Numbered from the stretch's first letter, positions 26,838 through 36,488 are shown. The stretch is 64,000 bases of DNA from Bernardetiaceae bacterium (GCA_025057115.1 JANWWZ010000001.1:186001-250000); one strand, 5' to 3'. The notes: generated by a model not told the origin, from the letters alone. Made by a program: numbers and translations.

Positions 26838-29800
26838 TTACAATGATTTACCTACCCCTATCATAAAATTGAATAAATTGCTATGCGCAATGGGTTGTTC
26901 GCTTAGCCAAAGAGGATTTTCTAAACGCAATACGATTGTTTTTTCTCGGCGATATTTTCCCGTTGTGTTGAAAGTAAACTGTGCACCTACTCCTACGTTG
27001 GCCAGCCATCGGATGGTATTATGCATGTTGTAAATTGCTCCTGCATCTGCAAACAAATAACTGTTTAAACGAAGACGGTGTTTTAGCAAATTAGAGCGGA
27101 ATTTGATTGCTTTGCTAAAATCCCACTCTGCGCTGGCGCTGAAGCCATGCTGACCAGAGAAGTATTTTTGCAACGAGTCATAGGCGTACAAGGCAAAACC
27201 GCGAATGTTGAGCCCTCCTGCCACATGTAGCCGATTGATATTCTTGGACGTAAAGGGCGATAGCAGAGCGGCTTGGGTTAGGGAATTGTTAAAAATTTCT
27301 TCAGGATTAGCGCCTGCAGCGTATAAGTTAGACTCTCGATGCCTTGTGGCTCCTTGCGAAAAGCGCGCATAACCTCGCAAGCGAAATTCCGACCATTTCA
27401 AAGCGATGGCATGTTTCCACTCTCCTTCTAAAAATCCGTAACTGTTTGCTGTAACCCAAAAAGGCGTGCGAAGTAATAAATGAAAACTGCCTTGATGCGA
27501 CTTTTTTTCATAGTAGCGCCTCAGGGAAAAGTTGAGAGAAGTATTCGCCACTCCTGTAAGCCATAGAGAAGGATACCAGAGATAATTCAGGTCTGTTTCC
27601 GAAGGTCGGTATAGAAGTGTGTGGCTAATATGCAGTTGGCGATAGTTAGGATTGTACTGGTCGCGGCGCCGCCAAGTACGCGAAATTCCTATTTGATGAA
27701 AATAAGCCCCTGCATTCCAAAAAACGGTTAAATGTTCTTGCCATAGACCACCGAAATAATACCCACTGACGCTGCATTTTGCCCACCATTTGCGATGCGC
27801 TTTTTCTTGTCCTTCCATAACGGTGTTTTGTAGCTGACCTGTATTCCAGCCAGCAGTGAGTTGCCAATTTTTTCTGCCTTCAAAATAGTCTCCTGTAATT
27901 CGGAGCCCTATCTGTCCTCCATCATAGCGGTTATACCAAAAAACAGGTCGCCAAAAGTATTGCCAACTACGCCAGTAAGGCATATTTTCAACGGCATGTT
28001 CCCATTGCAAGAGAGGTAGCTTAGCTTGCCAAATGTTATTGCTGCGGTCAATATCGGCAAGGGTTTGAGAAGTGTCAATTTCAGCATATACGGGAGGGGC
28101 ATCGAGCTCAACAGTAGCTGTATAGCGTCGATTGAATACAAGCCCCCAACCTGTCCACTTGGGCAACACTTGAGCTTGAGTAGGTTTTTGCCACCATTCA
28201 TTAGGAATGTAAAAATTATAAGTAGTACCGCTGCGAGTGGTGAGGGTAAGCTCTAAAGGCATTTGCATTTCGCCTTTGCGGAGTAAAGTTAAGCGGTATT
28301 CCTTAGGATTTTTGCCTCTAACGATTTTGCAAATGGCATAGTCGGTCGTTTTAGTGGTTTCAGTCCATTGGTCGAAAAACCAGTTGAGGTTGATACCCGT
28401 AGAAGAAATGATGCTTTGCCGAAAGTCTTCGGGATAAGGATGCTTAAATTTCCAGCGCGCTACGTATTCTGCAAGGGCTTTGTAAAAGAGCTCTTCCCCT
28501 AAAACATAGCGCAGTTGCATGAGCATCACTCCGCCTTTGGAGTAAACTAGCCCATATCCTCCCGTTTGACCAATACCGCCGTTAAAGTCATTAGAATGCG
28601 TATTAAGTGGCTTATCGAAACCTTTATGCACAGCTTCTAGATAAGGATACATCAGCCGTGCAAAGCCGAAGTTGTAGGGTAGCAGTCGGCGTGTAACTGA
28701 CCGATTATCCACGCTTTGCGGTACTTCTTTGCCCCCGTAGAGCTGCTCAAGCATCCATACGGTGAGAAACTCAGCAAAACCTTCATCCATGTAGGCGCGG
28801 TACGTTTCATTATTGGCTACCATTCCATAAAACCACTGATGGGCTAGCTCGTGAGCAATGAGGGAAATGTTATGAGGATAAAAGCCGTTGACAATGGCCA
28901 TCATGCCGTATTCGGTGCCGTCTTGGGCATCCGCTACTACTAAGGAAGGATATTCATAGGCGCCAAATCGATCACTATAAAGGCGCATCATCAAGGCTAC
29001 TAAAGTGGGAATTTCTTGCCAACGCGAGGCATGAGGCTCGCGCGCAAGAACTTGAATTTTGGTATTTCGGAAAATGATTTCCCCAATGCGGTAAGTAGGA
29101 TCGGCTGTAAAAGCAAAGTTGTGGACATTTTCAGCAATGTAGTGCCACGTTTTGGTTTGACCATTTGACTCTGGCACAATCACAGAGGGGGGTTGGTAAA
29201 GGGGCTTATCTTTGAAATTACTCAGTTGAAGGCGTTTTTTGAGCCATGAAGGCAACACTTCTTCTTCATTGACTAGCAAGCCCGTAGCTCCTACGATGTA
29301 GTGCTGGGGCAAGGTGAGTTTTACATCAAAGTTGCCGAACTCGGCGTAGTATTCTTTATCTAGGTGTTGGGGAGTATGCCAGCCGTAGCGGTCATACACG
29401 CATACTACTGGATACCAATGAACTGCATTGTAGTGCTTAACACCGTACTGGCGAAACATCTTTTGCCTTCTGCGCATAGTGCCTCCATCGTCAAACCAAG
29501 TGCGGAAGCGCATGGTTACTTGTAGCTGACCTTTAGGAGGCAGGGGTTCATTAAGGCGCACTTCCATGATAGTATTGTCGATAAGGTAGTATACCGAGTC
29601 GCCGTTTACGCTTAAATGGTCGATCCGGGTGCCTAGCCCCGCTGCTTCGTTGATGCCAAAGCGCACAGGCATTTTGTTGGCAAGGTATAAATGATGGTAG
29701 TAGGACTCTGGTTGAAAGGCGTTGGCATAGAGGTGGAAATAAAGCCTATCTAATGTATGAGGAGAATGATTGTAGTAAGTCAGAACAGCTTGGGCGATAA

Positions 29801-29942
29801 TCACATCGGCGCGGTCGTCTAACTCTGCAGTAATGGTGTAATCAGCGCGCTGTTGCCAGTAGGTATTTTGTGCAAAGCCTTTCGCAAAAAAAACTAATGT
29901 AATTACCCACGCAATTGAACTTGAAGCAGTTTTCAGGCTCAT
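26838..29942 (-). CDS. secreted M1-family-like zinc metallopeptidase, very large
   Basis: A 1034-residue exported protein (signal peptide to about residue 24, FAKGFAQ). The N-terminal beta-domain and thermolysin-like domain carry HELAHQWFYG (Zn ligands His364 and His368, catalytic Glu365) and the third ligand Glu387 in MDEGFAEF. The GAMEN motif that anchors the substrate N-terminus in true M1 aminopeptidases is replaced by DGTEYGMMAI, so exopeptidase specificity is uncertain. The last 400 residues are rich in aromatic beta-strands and end in FNFMIGVGKSL, which looks like an outer-membrane barrel. Nearest described relatives are M1-family proteins of Bacteroidota. Confidence 0.85.
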   Translation of the reverse strand: MSLKTASSSIAWVITLVFFAKGFAQNTYWQQRADYTITAELDDRADVIIAQAVLTYYNHSPHTLDRLYFHLYANAFQPESYYHHLYLANKMPVRFGINEAAGLGTRIDHLSVNGDSVYYLIDNTIMEVRLNEPLPPKGQLQVTMRFRTWFDDGGTMRRRQKMFRQYGVKHYNAVHWYPVVCVYDRYGWHTPQHLDKEYYAEFGNFDVKLTLPQHYIVGATGLLVNEEEVLPSWLKKRLQLSNFKDKPLYQPPSVIVPESNGQTKTWHYIAENVHNFAFTADPTYRIGEIIFRNTKIQVLAREPHASRWQEIPTLVALMMRLYSDRFGAYEYPSLVVADAQDGTEYGMMAIVNGFYPHNISLIAHELAHQWFYGMVANNETYRAYMDEGFAEFLTVWMLEQLYGGKEVPQSVDNRSVTRRLLPYNFGFARLMYPYLEAVHKGFDKPLNTHSNDFNGGIGQTGGYGLVYSKGGVMLMQLRYVLGEELFYKALAEYVARWKFKHPYPEDFRQSIISSTGINLNWFFDQWTETTKTTDYAICKIVRGKNPKEYRLTLLRKGEMQMPLELTLTTRSGTTYNFYIPNEWWQKPTQAQVLPKWTGWGLVFNRRYTATVELDAPPVYAEIDTSQTLADIDRSNNIWQAKLPLLQWEHAVENMPYWRSWQYFWRPVFWYNRYDGGQIGLRITGDYFEGRKNWQLTAGWNTGQLQNTVMEGQEKAHRKWWAKCSVSGYYFGGLWQEHLTVFWNAGAYFHQIGISRTWRRRDQYNPNYRQLHISHTLLYRPSETDLNYLWYPSLWLTGVANTSLNFSLRRYYEKKSHQGSFHLLLRTPFWVTANSYGFLEGEWKHAIALKWSEFRLRGYARFSQGATRHRESNLYAAGANPEEIFNNSLTQAALLSPFTSKNINRLHVAGGLNIRGFALYAYDSLQKYFSGQHGFSASAEWDFSKAIKFRSNLLKHRLRLNSYLFADAGAIYNMHNTIRWLANVGVGAQFTFNTTGKYRREKTIVLRLENPLWLSEQPIAHSNLFNFMIGVGKSL

Positions 29943-29947
29943 TAATG

Positions 29948-29976
29948 CAAAGTTACGGGATTATGGCTTACCGCAA
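29948..29976 (-). promoter_or_regulatory. promoter abutting the metallopeptidase start codon
   Basis: On the minus strand TTG (29974-29976), an 18-bp spacer and TAACTTTG (29948-29955) match the -33/-7 consensus. The box ends only 5 nt before the ATG, so transcription would start at or within the start codon (leaderless mRNA). Confidence 0.5.
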
Positions 29977-30054
29977 GAGGGATTAATTGGCTAGTGGCAA
30001 AAATCTTTATAGTGCATTTGCCGATAAAAACTCACTTTTCGCCGAAGTAAAAGT

Positions 30055-30073
30055 TAAATTTTGTTAAAATTTA
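30055..30073. repeat. inverted repeat TAAATTTT-GTT-AAAATTTA
   Basis: A perfect 8+3+8 dyad in the divergent region between the metallopeptidase and ECF sigma genes. It could be an operator; AT-rich dyads also arise by chance. Nothing else coding is visible between 29943 and 30237. Confidence 0.3.
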
Positions 30074-30161
30074 TGGGTCTGGTTTTAACAAAACGCTCTG
30101 ATTTTCAGCAGTTTTTGGTATTTAGCGGGTTGTTTTTGCTAAAATTTACCGATGGTAAGGC

Positions 30162-30190
30162 TTGATTCATCGATAATTTTTATACCTTTG
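30162..30190 (+). promoter_or_regulatory. promoter of the second ECF sigma gene
   Basis: TTG (30162-30164), an 18-bp spacer and TACCTTTG (30183-30190), matching the Bacteroidota -33/-7 consensus, 47 bp upstream of the ATG. Confidence 0.6.
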
Positions 30191-30237
30191 CCTAAGAAAA
30201 AAAGCAATTCACAGAAGACCTATTAACTTGCACCGCC

Positions 30238-30840
30238 ATGAAAACCGTAGCACTTGCCACAGCTAACGACAGTGAGCTTATAATGAGCTTCCGCAATGGA
30301 AATGAAAAAGCTTTTGCTTTGCTTTTTAAGCGTTATCGCCAGCGAATTTTTTCTATTATTTACAATGTCGTCAAGGATGTGGAGACTACGGAAGATTTAC
30401 TGCAGGAAACCATGATAAAAGCATTAGACACTATCCGTTCCGACCGCTACAGCGATGAAGGAAAATTTTTGCCTTGGATAGCCCGCATTGCGCGAAATAT
30501 GGCTATTGACTTTTTCCGCAGACAAAAGCGCTACTTCAGCGTGCGCATTAACGATAACTTAAATCTGTACAACACTATTAAACTCTCTGAAGCCCCCGCT
30601 GAGGCTTCTCAAATAGAGATAGAAACTTTCCATCAATTGAAAAAATACATTCATCTACTGCCTGAAAATCAGCGCGAAGTGCTCATAATGCGCCACTATA
30701 TGAAAATGAGCTTCCAAGAAATTGCTGACGCTACTAATGTAAGCATTAATACAGCCTTAGGGCGCATGCGTTACGCTTTAATTAACTTGCGCCGTGCAAT
30801 GGAGAAAAGCAATGCAGCTTTGAACTACTTAGCAGCTTAA
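30238..30840 (+). CDS. ECF RNA polymerase sigma factor (sigma-70 family)
   Basis: A 200-residue sigma factor with region 2 (FALLFKRYRQRIFSIIYNVV, TEDLLQETMIKAL, WIARIARNMAIDFFRR) and region 4 (REVLIMRHYMKMSFQEIADA followed by SINTALGRMRYALINLR). This type is frequent in Bacteroidota, and no anti-sigma gene adjoins it, so it may be constitutive or controlled by its own promoter. It is bounded by a good promoter and an intrinsic terminator, hence monocistronic. Confidence 0.93.
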   Translation: MKTVALATANDSELIMSFRNGNEKAFALLFKRYRQRIFSIIYNVVKDVETTEDLLQETMIKALDTIRSDRYSDEGKFLPWIARIARNMAIDFFRRQKRYFSVRINDNLNLYNTIKLSEAPAEASQIEIETFHQLKKYIHLLPENQREVLIMRHYMKMSFQEIADATNVSINTALGRMRYALINLRRAMEKSNAALNYLAA

Positions 30841-30921
30841 AAAGACCATCACTACTGGCAAAATTCCACCGGCTCACCTACTAACGGATAACCCTTGCTT
30901 CAGTTTCATTAATTTCTTCTG

Positions 30922-30954
30922 GTCCGTCTGGCAATGAGTTCAGATGGACTTTTT
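30922..30954 (+). terminator. intrinsic terminator of the ECF sigma gene
   Basis: A 9-bp stem (GTCCGTCTG with CAGATGGAC, one G-T pair), loop GCAATGAGTT, then five T residues, about 80 nt after the stop codon. Confidence 0.75.
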
Positions 30955-30967
30955 AGTTTGTATAATC

Positions 30968-31471
30968 TTACAAGGCTCTGTTAATTTTGGCTACGATTTG
31001 TGCGGTTATGTCGGTTTGTAACCACCACATTACCCAATCAAAAATCATAAGCCATGTACCTTGCAGAATGATTGCCTTGCCGAATCCTTGCCAGCGAGGA
31101 GCATGGGAAGGGTTGCGGCGAGCTCGTTCCATAAGGTAGAAACCACCTACAACATAGGCAACGTCTAAAGCTGCATTGAATAGGTAAATTTTTTCGATGC
31201 GGTACTGTGCAATGATAGATTCTTGCAAACTCATTAAACTAACACTTGTTTGCAATGCGTTCCAGTATCCTGCTATAGCAAGGAAGAAATTAATTACATT
31301 CCAATAGGCATTCATTTGCCAAAAGTAACGGCTTTGCCCTTGATTGCGGCAAGACCTCCACCACCCCACTACCAGATTTAACACTGCCCAACTGCCCAGC
31401 AACATCATACCTTGCTGATTGAGGTTTAGTCGGGCTAGGTTAAGCGTAACTAACGAATCTAAAAAAAGCAT
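30968..31471 (-). CDS. multi-pass membrane protein (DUF6992-like)
   Basis: A 167-residue protein with four likely membrane helices (about residues 22-38, 58-75, 98-115 and 135-152). The WQMNAYWNVINFFLAIAGYW block and the GGFYLMERARRNP block resemble an uncharacterised Bacteroidota family (DUF6992 by recollection, not checked). Function unknown. It is convergent with the sigma gene and is followed upstream by another small membrane protein gene on the same strand. Confidence 0.65.
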   Translation of the reverse strand: MLFLDSLVTLNLARLNLNQQGMMLLGSWAVLNLVVGWWRSCRNQGQSRYFWQMNAYWNVINFFLAIAGYWNALQTSVSLMSLQESIIAQYRIEKIYLFNAALDVAYVVGGFYLMERARRNPSHAPRWQGFGKAIILQGTWLMIFDWVMWWLQTDITAQIVAKINRAL

Positions 31472-31548
31472 ATGTCAGCGCAGTAATTTCTAGCTAAGAA
31501 ACTGCGAGAAAGCTATAATGTTGCTTACTGTTCCTGACAGAAATTCAA

Positions 31549-31899
31549 TCAATCGGAAAAAAAGAGACTTATCACTATCCAAGAGCCGATTGTAAAAGCA
31601 GCAAAGAGAAAAGGGGAAGCAGCGGCAAAGAAGGCTTTTTTGTACAATTCTCTCTTGTAGTAGGACCAGGTAGCAAATAACGACCAGATAATTACAAGAG
31701 GAGTTCCAATTCCTGCCATTACTATCCAAAGCGTCTGTATGATGTTGTCCTCTGTCAAGAAGGCTTGCAAGGACTTGGCAACACTTGAAAGTATTCCCAC
31801 AACAAGGATAAAAGGTAGCAGAAGCCCTGTAAAGAGGTTAATTACAACTAAAGCTGGCTTAATTTCGGGATTGAAGAAGGGATGTTGGTAGCGTTCCAT
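31549..31899 (-). CDS. small membrane protein of unknown function
   Basis: A 116-residue protein with three hydrophobic segments (about residues 15-38, 53-78 and 90-113) and a short charged linker. No family was recognised. The start is the ATG of MERYQHPFFNPE; two codons upstream a TTG could also serve. It belongs to a run of small orphan genes on the minus strand between the ECF sigma gene and the S9 peptidase. Confidence 0.6.
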   Translation of the reverse strand: MERYQHPFFNPEIKPALVVINLFTGLLLPFILVVGILSSVAKSLQAFLTEDNIIQTLWIVMAGIGTPLVIIWSLFATWSYYKRELYKKAFFAAASPFLFAAFTIGSWIVISLFFSD

Positions 31900-31982
31900 G
31901 CCCAATGATACAAAAGAAAATATAAAAATTCGGCGACGGCTGAAAAAAGTAAAGCCGAGCCGTCACCTTGCGAGACGATGGT

Positions 31983-32276
31983 TCATAAATTGTTGCTAAT
32001 GAGCTTTTTATTTACAATTGCTTCTTGAATCCTGTTTAGTTTGCGCTGCATTTTTTTACTAGCCCGCACATAGTCCCCCTTTACTTCTTCCTCGTAAACC
32101 AGCTCATTTTGCCCATTGTAGATGCGGATAATTGAAACATTGGGCTTGTGTGGATTGCTTTCTACTACCCAAGTGCCTCGAGTTAGTTCTTTTTTCGGTT
32201 CATCAGAGGCGATAGCACTGCTGTTGAGCAAGGTCATGATTGCTATCCCCATCAATAATTTTCCTTTGTTCACCAT
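31983..32276 (-). CDS. small secreted protein of unknown function
   Basis: A 97-residue protein if started at MVNKGKLLMGIAIM, which gives a normal signal peptide with cleavage after about SSAIAS; the longer in-frame start destroys it. The mature part is short and basic at the C-terminus (KKMQRKLNRIQEAIVNKK), with two beta-strands before that (SIIRIYNGQNELVYEEEV). No family recognised. It is the last gene before a 620-bp non-coding stretch. Confidence 0.6.
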   Translation of the reverse strand: MVNKGKLLMGIAIMTLLNSSAIASDEPKKELTRGTWVVESNPHKPNVSIIRIYNGQNELVYEEEVKGDYVRASKKMQRKLNRIQEAIVNKKLISNNL

Positions 32277-32315
32277 AGCTAACGAGTTTTTAATTTGTTC
32301 ACGCAAAATTAACAA

Positions 32316-32939
32316 AAAATTAATATTAAAACGCTCCTCCTAATTGTCTCGTTTTACATTCTGGCTTGCCATTTTGCTTTTGCTGTGCCATTGGCCTTGT
32401 TTGTTTTGCGGGACAGTAGTTGTAACTGCTCGCCTGAAGAACATGTTTAGATCTTTATGAGAGTCTTAGGCATACTAAGCCAAGCAGAGCTGGGTTCTAC
32501 CTTTGCTCAACCTACCATCGTCCTTTTTGAGGAATAAAACCTTGAGAAAACCCCAACCTTTGATCTCTTTTTCTCATCCATGCGCTTGCATAATCAAGGG
32601 CAATCCGTTGTAAGATTTTGTACTTTTCAAGTGGTTCCAACCCTGCTTTGGTATCCATTGGCTCCTGTAACTATGATTCCATGTAACAATCTGAGTGCAT
32701 CCACCGCCATGTGCTGCTGTTAAGTTGGTTTATTGACATTAGCCAATTCCTCTCTGACTATTTTATCCGTAACTTTATTCCTGGTAAAAACATAAACATG
32801 CCTCAAGGAGATAGCTAGGCTTAGCATTAGTACAAAGAGCCTGCCGCAATTGTGGTTTTGAGTTGAAACTAGTATCTTTTCGGGTACTATCAACCTTAGC
32901 TCACCTGACTATTTTTCTTACCAATTCGGCAAAAATTAC
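32316..32939. other. long gene-free stretch
   Basis: No intact gene is seen on either strand. On the minus strand two short open segments have protein-like composition (32720-32908 and 32512-32658; see the pseudogene entry). The promoter and the 5' side of the S9 peptidase gene lie at the right end, including one arm of a 14-bp inverted repeat. No tRNA-like or clear riboswitch fold was found. Confidence 0.5.
32512..32908 (-). pseudogene. degenerate coding remnants, possibly transposase-derived
   Basis: Two minus-strand fragments in different frames separated by stop codons. The first contains QNHNCGRLFV, which faintly recalls the zinc-ribbon of IS1-type InsA proteins (QNHxCxxCGRQFV) with residues missing. 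The second reads from an ATG through ALDYASAWMRKRDQRLGF to a stop. No terminal repeats or target duplication were found, so the mobile-element origin is a guess. Confidence 0.25.
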
Positions 32940-32993
32940 ATGCAAACAAACGTACAACTGACGCTATGGGCAGTACTTGTACTAGTTTCAACT
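32861..32993. repeat. 14-bp inverted repeat flanking the S9 peptidase start
   Basis: AGTTGAAACTAGTA at 32861-32874 is the exact reverse complement of TACTAGTTTCAACT at 32980-32993, inside the first codons of the peptidase gene. If the upstream arm is transcribed, the arms would fold back over the start codon. Confidence 0.5.
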
Positions 32994-34859
32994 GCCTGTG
33001 AACACTCAACTTCTTCCAGTAGCTATAGAGGGGTTCGAGTGTATACTGCTGAACAGTTTCTCAACACGCGAAAAATTTTTGGCAGTGCCTTCTCGCCCGA
33101 TGAATTAAAAATTATGTACTCTAGCAACGAAACGGGCATTATCAACGCTTTCGAAATTGACGTAGAAGGCATCGGAAAGCCTCGCCAGCTGACCTTTTCC
33201 AAGGAAAACGCTGTATATGCTATTTCGTATTTTCCTCATGATGAGCGAATTTTATTCAAAAGTGACCGAGGAGGTAACGAGATTACTAATTTGTTTGTCA
33301 AAGAAAGAAACGGAACTTTGCGCAATATTACCCCTGATTCAACTGCTAAGTCAGAATTTTTAGCATGGGCAGCAGACCGCAACAGTTTTTTTTTCATCTC
33401 CAACCGTCGCGATAAACGCTATTTCGACTTGTACGAAATGAATATCGCCGACTACAGTTGGCAAATGATTTATCAAAATGAAGGAGATATGAACCCCGTT
33501 TGCGTTTCAGACGACAAGCGGTATATAGCTTTGCAAAAAGTGATTTCGCGCCGACGCACTGAAATGTATGTCTTTGATACTCAAAAGCAAACTACATTTC
33601 CAGTTAATCCCCTGCCAGGTGAAGTGGTGCAAAATCCCCTCAACTTCAAGCCTCAGTCCCATATTTTGAACTTTGTAACTGACAAAGATTCGGAATTTCT
33701 CTACGTGATGAGTTGCGATCTAGACAATGGTCATTTGCAGCAAATAGCGCGTGCCGACTGGGACGTTTACAAAATGTATTATTCTCGTACAGGTAAGTAT
33801 CGCGTAGAATACATCAATCGGGATGCAAAAGTAGAAATTAAGGTATATGAAACGGCTACCAATCAGCCCTTACCATTGCCGCGCTTACCCGAAGGTGAAA
33901 TTTCTTCTGTTCACATATCGGACAGTGAGCGCCTGATGGCTTTTTACGTGAATAGTTCCAAATCACCTAATGATTTGTATGTGTATAACTTCCAAACTGG
34001 TAAATACGTAAAGTTAACTCGTTCCCTGAGCCGTGAAATAGATCCCGAAGACTTAGTAGCAGGTCAAGTGATTCGCTATCGTTCATATGATGGCATGGAA
34101 ATTCCTGGGATTCTTTACAAGCCCCACGCCGCTAATCGGACGGGGATACGTCTGCCAGCAGTGGTATGGGTACATGGTGGACCAGGAGGACAATCTCGCC
34201 TAACTTACTCGCCACTAATTCAATATATTGTTAATCAAGGATATGTAACGCTGGCTGTCAACCATCGAGGTAGTTTGGGATACGGCAAAACTTTTTTTGC
34301 TGCAGATGATCGCAAACACGGCGAGGTAGATTTAAAAGATTGTATAGCCGCTAAGGATTACTTACACAGTCTTGGATATGTAGATACCACGCGCATAGCT
34401 ATTGCAGGAGGTAGCTACGGGGGATATATAGTTCTTGCAGCTCTGGCCTTCGCTCCTAAAACTTTTGCCTTAGGAGTGGATATTTTCGGAGTTTCTAACT
34501 GGTTGCGCACTTTGAATAGCATTCCTCCTTGGTGGGAAGCAGCTCGCAAAGAGCTTTACAACGAGATCGGCGACCCTAAAGCCGATTCAGTGATGTTATA
34601 CAACAAGTCTCCTCTCTTCCATGCTCATCGGATTGTGCGTCCGTTAATGGTTGTTCAAGGAGCTAACGACCCGCGCGTACTTAGAATAGAGTCCGACCAG
34701 ATTGTAGAAGCAGTACGCAAGAATGGAGTCCCAGTAGAATACATTCTTTTTCCCGATGAAGGACATGGCTTTAACAAGCGCGAAAATGAACAACAAGCCT
34801 ATGAAGCTATTGTCCAGTTTATGAATAAGTACCTAAAAAATTCGCCTGCTATGCCATAG
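32940..34859 (+). CDS. S9 family (prolyl-oligopeptidase-like) peptidase, lipoprotein
   Basis: A 639-residue serine peptidase. The N-terminus is a lipoprotein signal with lipobox LVSTAC (Cys20), so it is anchored to a membrane. Residues 40-380 form a WD40-like beta-propeller (repeats such as [19 protein letters not shown]). The C-terminal alpha/beta-hydrolase has [11 protein letters not shown] (oxyanion), Ser in GGSYGGY, Asp in GANDPRV and His in DEGHGF. It probably cleaves short peptides in the periplasm. The tsaB gene follows after 2 nt, so the pair is cotranscribed. Confidence 0.9.
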   Translation: MQTNVQLTLWAVLVLVSTACEHSTSSSSYRGVRVYTAEQFLNTRKIFGSAFSPDELKIMYSSNETGIINAFEIDVEGIGKPRQLTFSKENAVYAISYFPHDERILFKSDRGGNEITNLFVKERNGTLRNITPDSTAKSEFLAWAADRNSFFFISNRRDKRYFDLYEMNIADYSWQMIYQNEGDMNPVCVSDDKRYIALQKVISRRRTEMYVFDTQKQTTFPVNPLPGEVVQNPLNFKPQSHILNFVTDKDSEFLYVMSCDLDNGHLQQIARADWDVYKMYYSRTGKYRVEYINRDAKVEIKVYETATNQPLPLPRLPEGEISSVHISDSERLMAFYVNSSKSPNDLYVYNFQTGKYVKLTRSLSREIDPEDLVAGQVIRYRSYDGMEIPGILYKPHAANRTGIRLPAVVWVHGGPGGQSRLTYSPLIQYIVNQGYVTLAVNHRGSLGYGKTFFAADDRKHGEVDLKDCIAAKDYLHSLGYVDTTRIAIAGGSYGGYIVLAALAFAPKTFALGVDIFGVSNWLRTLNSIPPWWEAARKELYNEIGDPKADSVMLYNKSPLFHAHRIVRPLMVVQGANDPRVLRIESDQIVEAVRKNGVPVEYILFPDEGHGFNKRENEQQAYEAIVQFMNKYLKNSPAMP

Positions 34860-34861
34860 CT

Positions 34862-35584
34862 TTGCAGAACAACCCTTTTGTTTTGAACAGCTTGGCACCC
34901 TATGAATGGCTTTTAAGTATAGAAACTTCCACCAACGTTTGCTCTGTAGCCCTTCATTATCAAGGCAGGTTGATTGCCTTTAGCGAACTGCATCAGGAAA
35001 AGATGCACTCCAGTAGGCTTACCTTGCTTATTGAAGAGCTGCTCAATCATTGCCAACTTTCTATAACGGAACTTTCTGCAGTGGCTATTTCAGCAGGACC
35101 AGGTTCTTACACAGGCTTGCGCATCGGCGTTTCTACAGCAAAAGGAATTTGTTTTGGCTTAAATATTCCCTTGTTAGCAGTAGATAGCTTGCATGCTTTT
35201 AGCTATGGAGTTGCTCAGCAGAGCATTGTTCCCGAGCAAGTATTGCTTTGCCCTTGTGTAGATGCTCGGCGCATGGAAATTTATCGCGCTGTTTGGCAAG
35301 CTGAAGGAAAGTGCTTGCTCACCTCTGAACCTCACGTGCTGCAACCTTCTTCATTTGCTGAATTTTCTCAATATACTCTTTGGCTCTTTGGGAGTGGAGC
35401 AGAAAAAACATATGCTACCATTGAACACCCACGCAAATATCTTTTACCTCATCTAACGCCTTCGGCACGCTTTGTTGGCGAGGTAGCTTTAGCACACCCT
35501 CATCTCGTGGATTTGGCTTATTTTGAGCCTTACTATGTTAAGCCAGTATATACCACCGTTCCTAAAAAGCCTGCTAATGGCTAA
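34862..35584 (+). CDS. tsaB: tRNA threonylcarbamoyladenosine biosynthesis protein TsaB
   Basis: TsaB, the partner of TsaD in N6-threonylcarbamoyladenosine modification of tRNAs reading ANN codons. The 240 residues carry the ASKHA-type start LLSIETSTNVCSVAL, the HSSRLTLLIEELL helix and the signature SAGPGSYTGLRIG. There is no ATG upstream of the conserved start; the frame opens with TTG codons, the first just 2 nt after the peptidase stop. Initiation is therefore probably at TTG and coupled to the upstream gene. Confidence 0.92.
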   Translation: MQNNPFVLNSLAPYEWLLSIETSTNVCSVALHYQGRLIAFSELHQEKMHSSRLTLLIEELLNHCQLSITELSAVAISAGPGSYTGLRIGVSTAKGICFGLNIPLLAVDSLHAFSYGVAQQSIVPEQVLLCPCVDARRMEIYRAVWQAEGKCLLTSEPHVLQPSSFAEFSQYTLWLFGSGAEKTYATIEHPRKYLLPHLTPSARFVGEVALAHPHLVDLAYFEPYYVKPVYTTVPKKPANG

Positions 35585-35669
35585 AAATTGTAGTTCATTC
35601 TGTCCGCTGGCGCAGTTTGTTAAACTTTCCAGATCCGTTGCTGCGCTTTTGTAAGATCGCAAAAAAAAA

Positions 35670-36359
35670 TTAGTTTGTCGCGTTTTCTGCTTTTTTTACT
35701 TTTTCCTTAGTGGGAGTGCGCACAATGTATCTAATAAACAAAAACGACGAGAAAATAATGCCAGCCCACCCTAATATAACTACTACAGTTCCCAGAGCTT
35801 CATTACCAGAACAAGCGATGCTACACCCAAGTAAAGCGATAATAGCAGCCAGCCACAAGCCCACTAGTACTGCAAGAGTGATAAGAAGGATTTTAAGCCA
35901 TAATGCCATGCCGCCCGCTAAGATGAGGCGATTTTGCTTTTTTACCTGCTTAGGAGAAATTTCCTGGAATGGTGTTTCATAAGTGCGATTTGATACCAGT
36001 TGAAAAGTCGGGTTAGTAGAATAAACATCTTGCAGATGAGTTCGGTGTGCCTTTGAACAAAGGTGGTTAGAATAAGTAATAAGTGCAGCAAAATGCAACA
36101 CTATGAGCAAAAAATCCGCTGATTTACGCGCCCAAAAAGAAAAATATCTCCTCCAAGTTGTGCCAGTAAGGTATAAAAGATATACTACCACAAATAGGAT
36201 CATTACCAAAGTAGGCACTTTCCCTGAAGTAGCAACGCCCAGCAGGTCCAACCAACATCCTATTGCTATTGCTTTTGCCATCAAAATTAGATGACCCGTA
36301 ACGATGATAATCCTCGCATATACAGGATGGGCAACTGCCCAATAACTGATTTTTTTCAT
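35670..36359 (-). CDS. membrane protein of unknown function
   Basis: A 229-residue protein with five probable helices (about residues 18-38, 48-65, 80-95, 150-178 and 188-208), an acidic/polar loop between residues 98 and 140 and a lysine-rich C-terminal tail. No family recognised. A terminal EKVKKAEN tail and a Cys-containing ALLGCSIACSG segment are its only notable features. It lies on the same strand as degP but 238 bp downstream of it. Confidence 0.6.
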   Translation of the reverse strand: MKKISYWAVAHPVYARIIIVTGHLILMAKAIAIGCWLDLLGVATSGKVPTLVMILFVVVYLLYLTGTTWRRYFSFWARKSADFLLIVLHFAALITYSNHLCSKAHRTHLQDVYSTNPTFQLVSNRTYETPFQEISPKQVKKQNRLILAGGMALWLKILLITLAVLVGLWLAAIIALLGCSIACSGNEALGTVVVILGWAGIIFSSFLFIRYIVRTPTKEKVKKAENATN

Positions 36360-36488
36360 AGATGTGTTAGTTTAATGACAAGCGACAAGTTAAAAAAATG
36401 ATCGCCCTTATCCTATAAAAAGGGACAAACGCGGTTAAACATGAAACATTCGCGCCATTTATAGCTATTTGTCCTGCTGCATGCGTGT

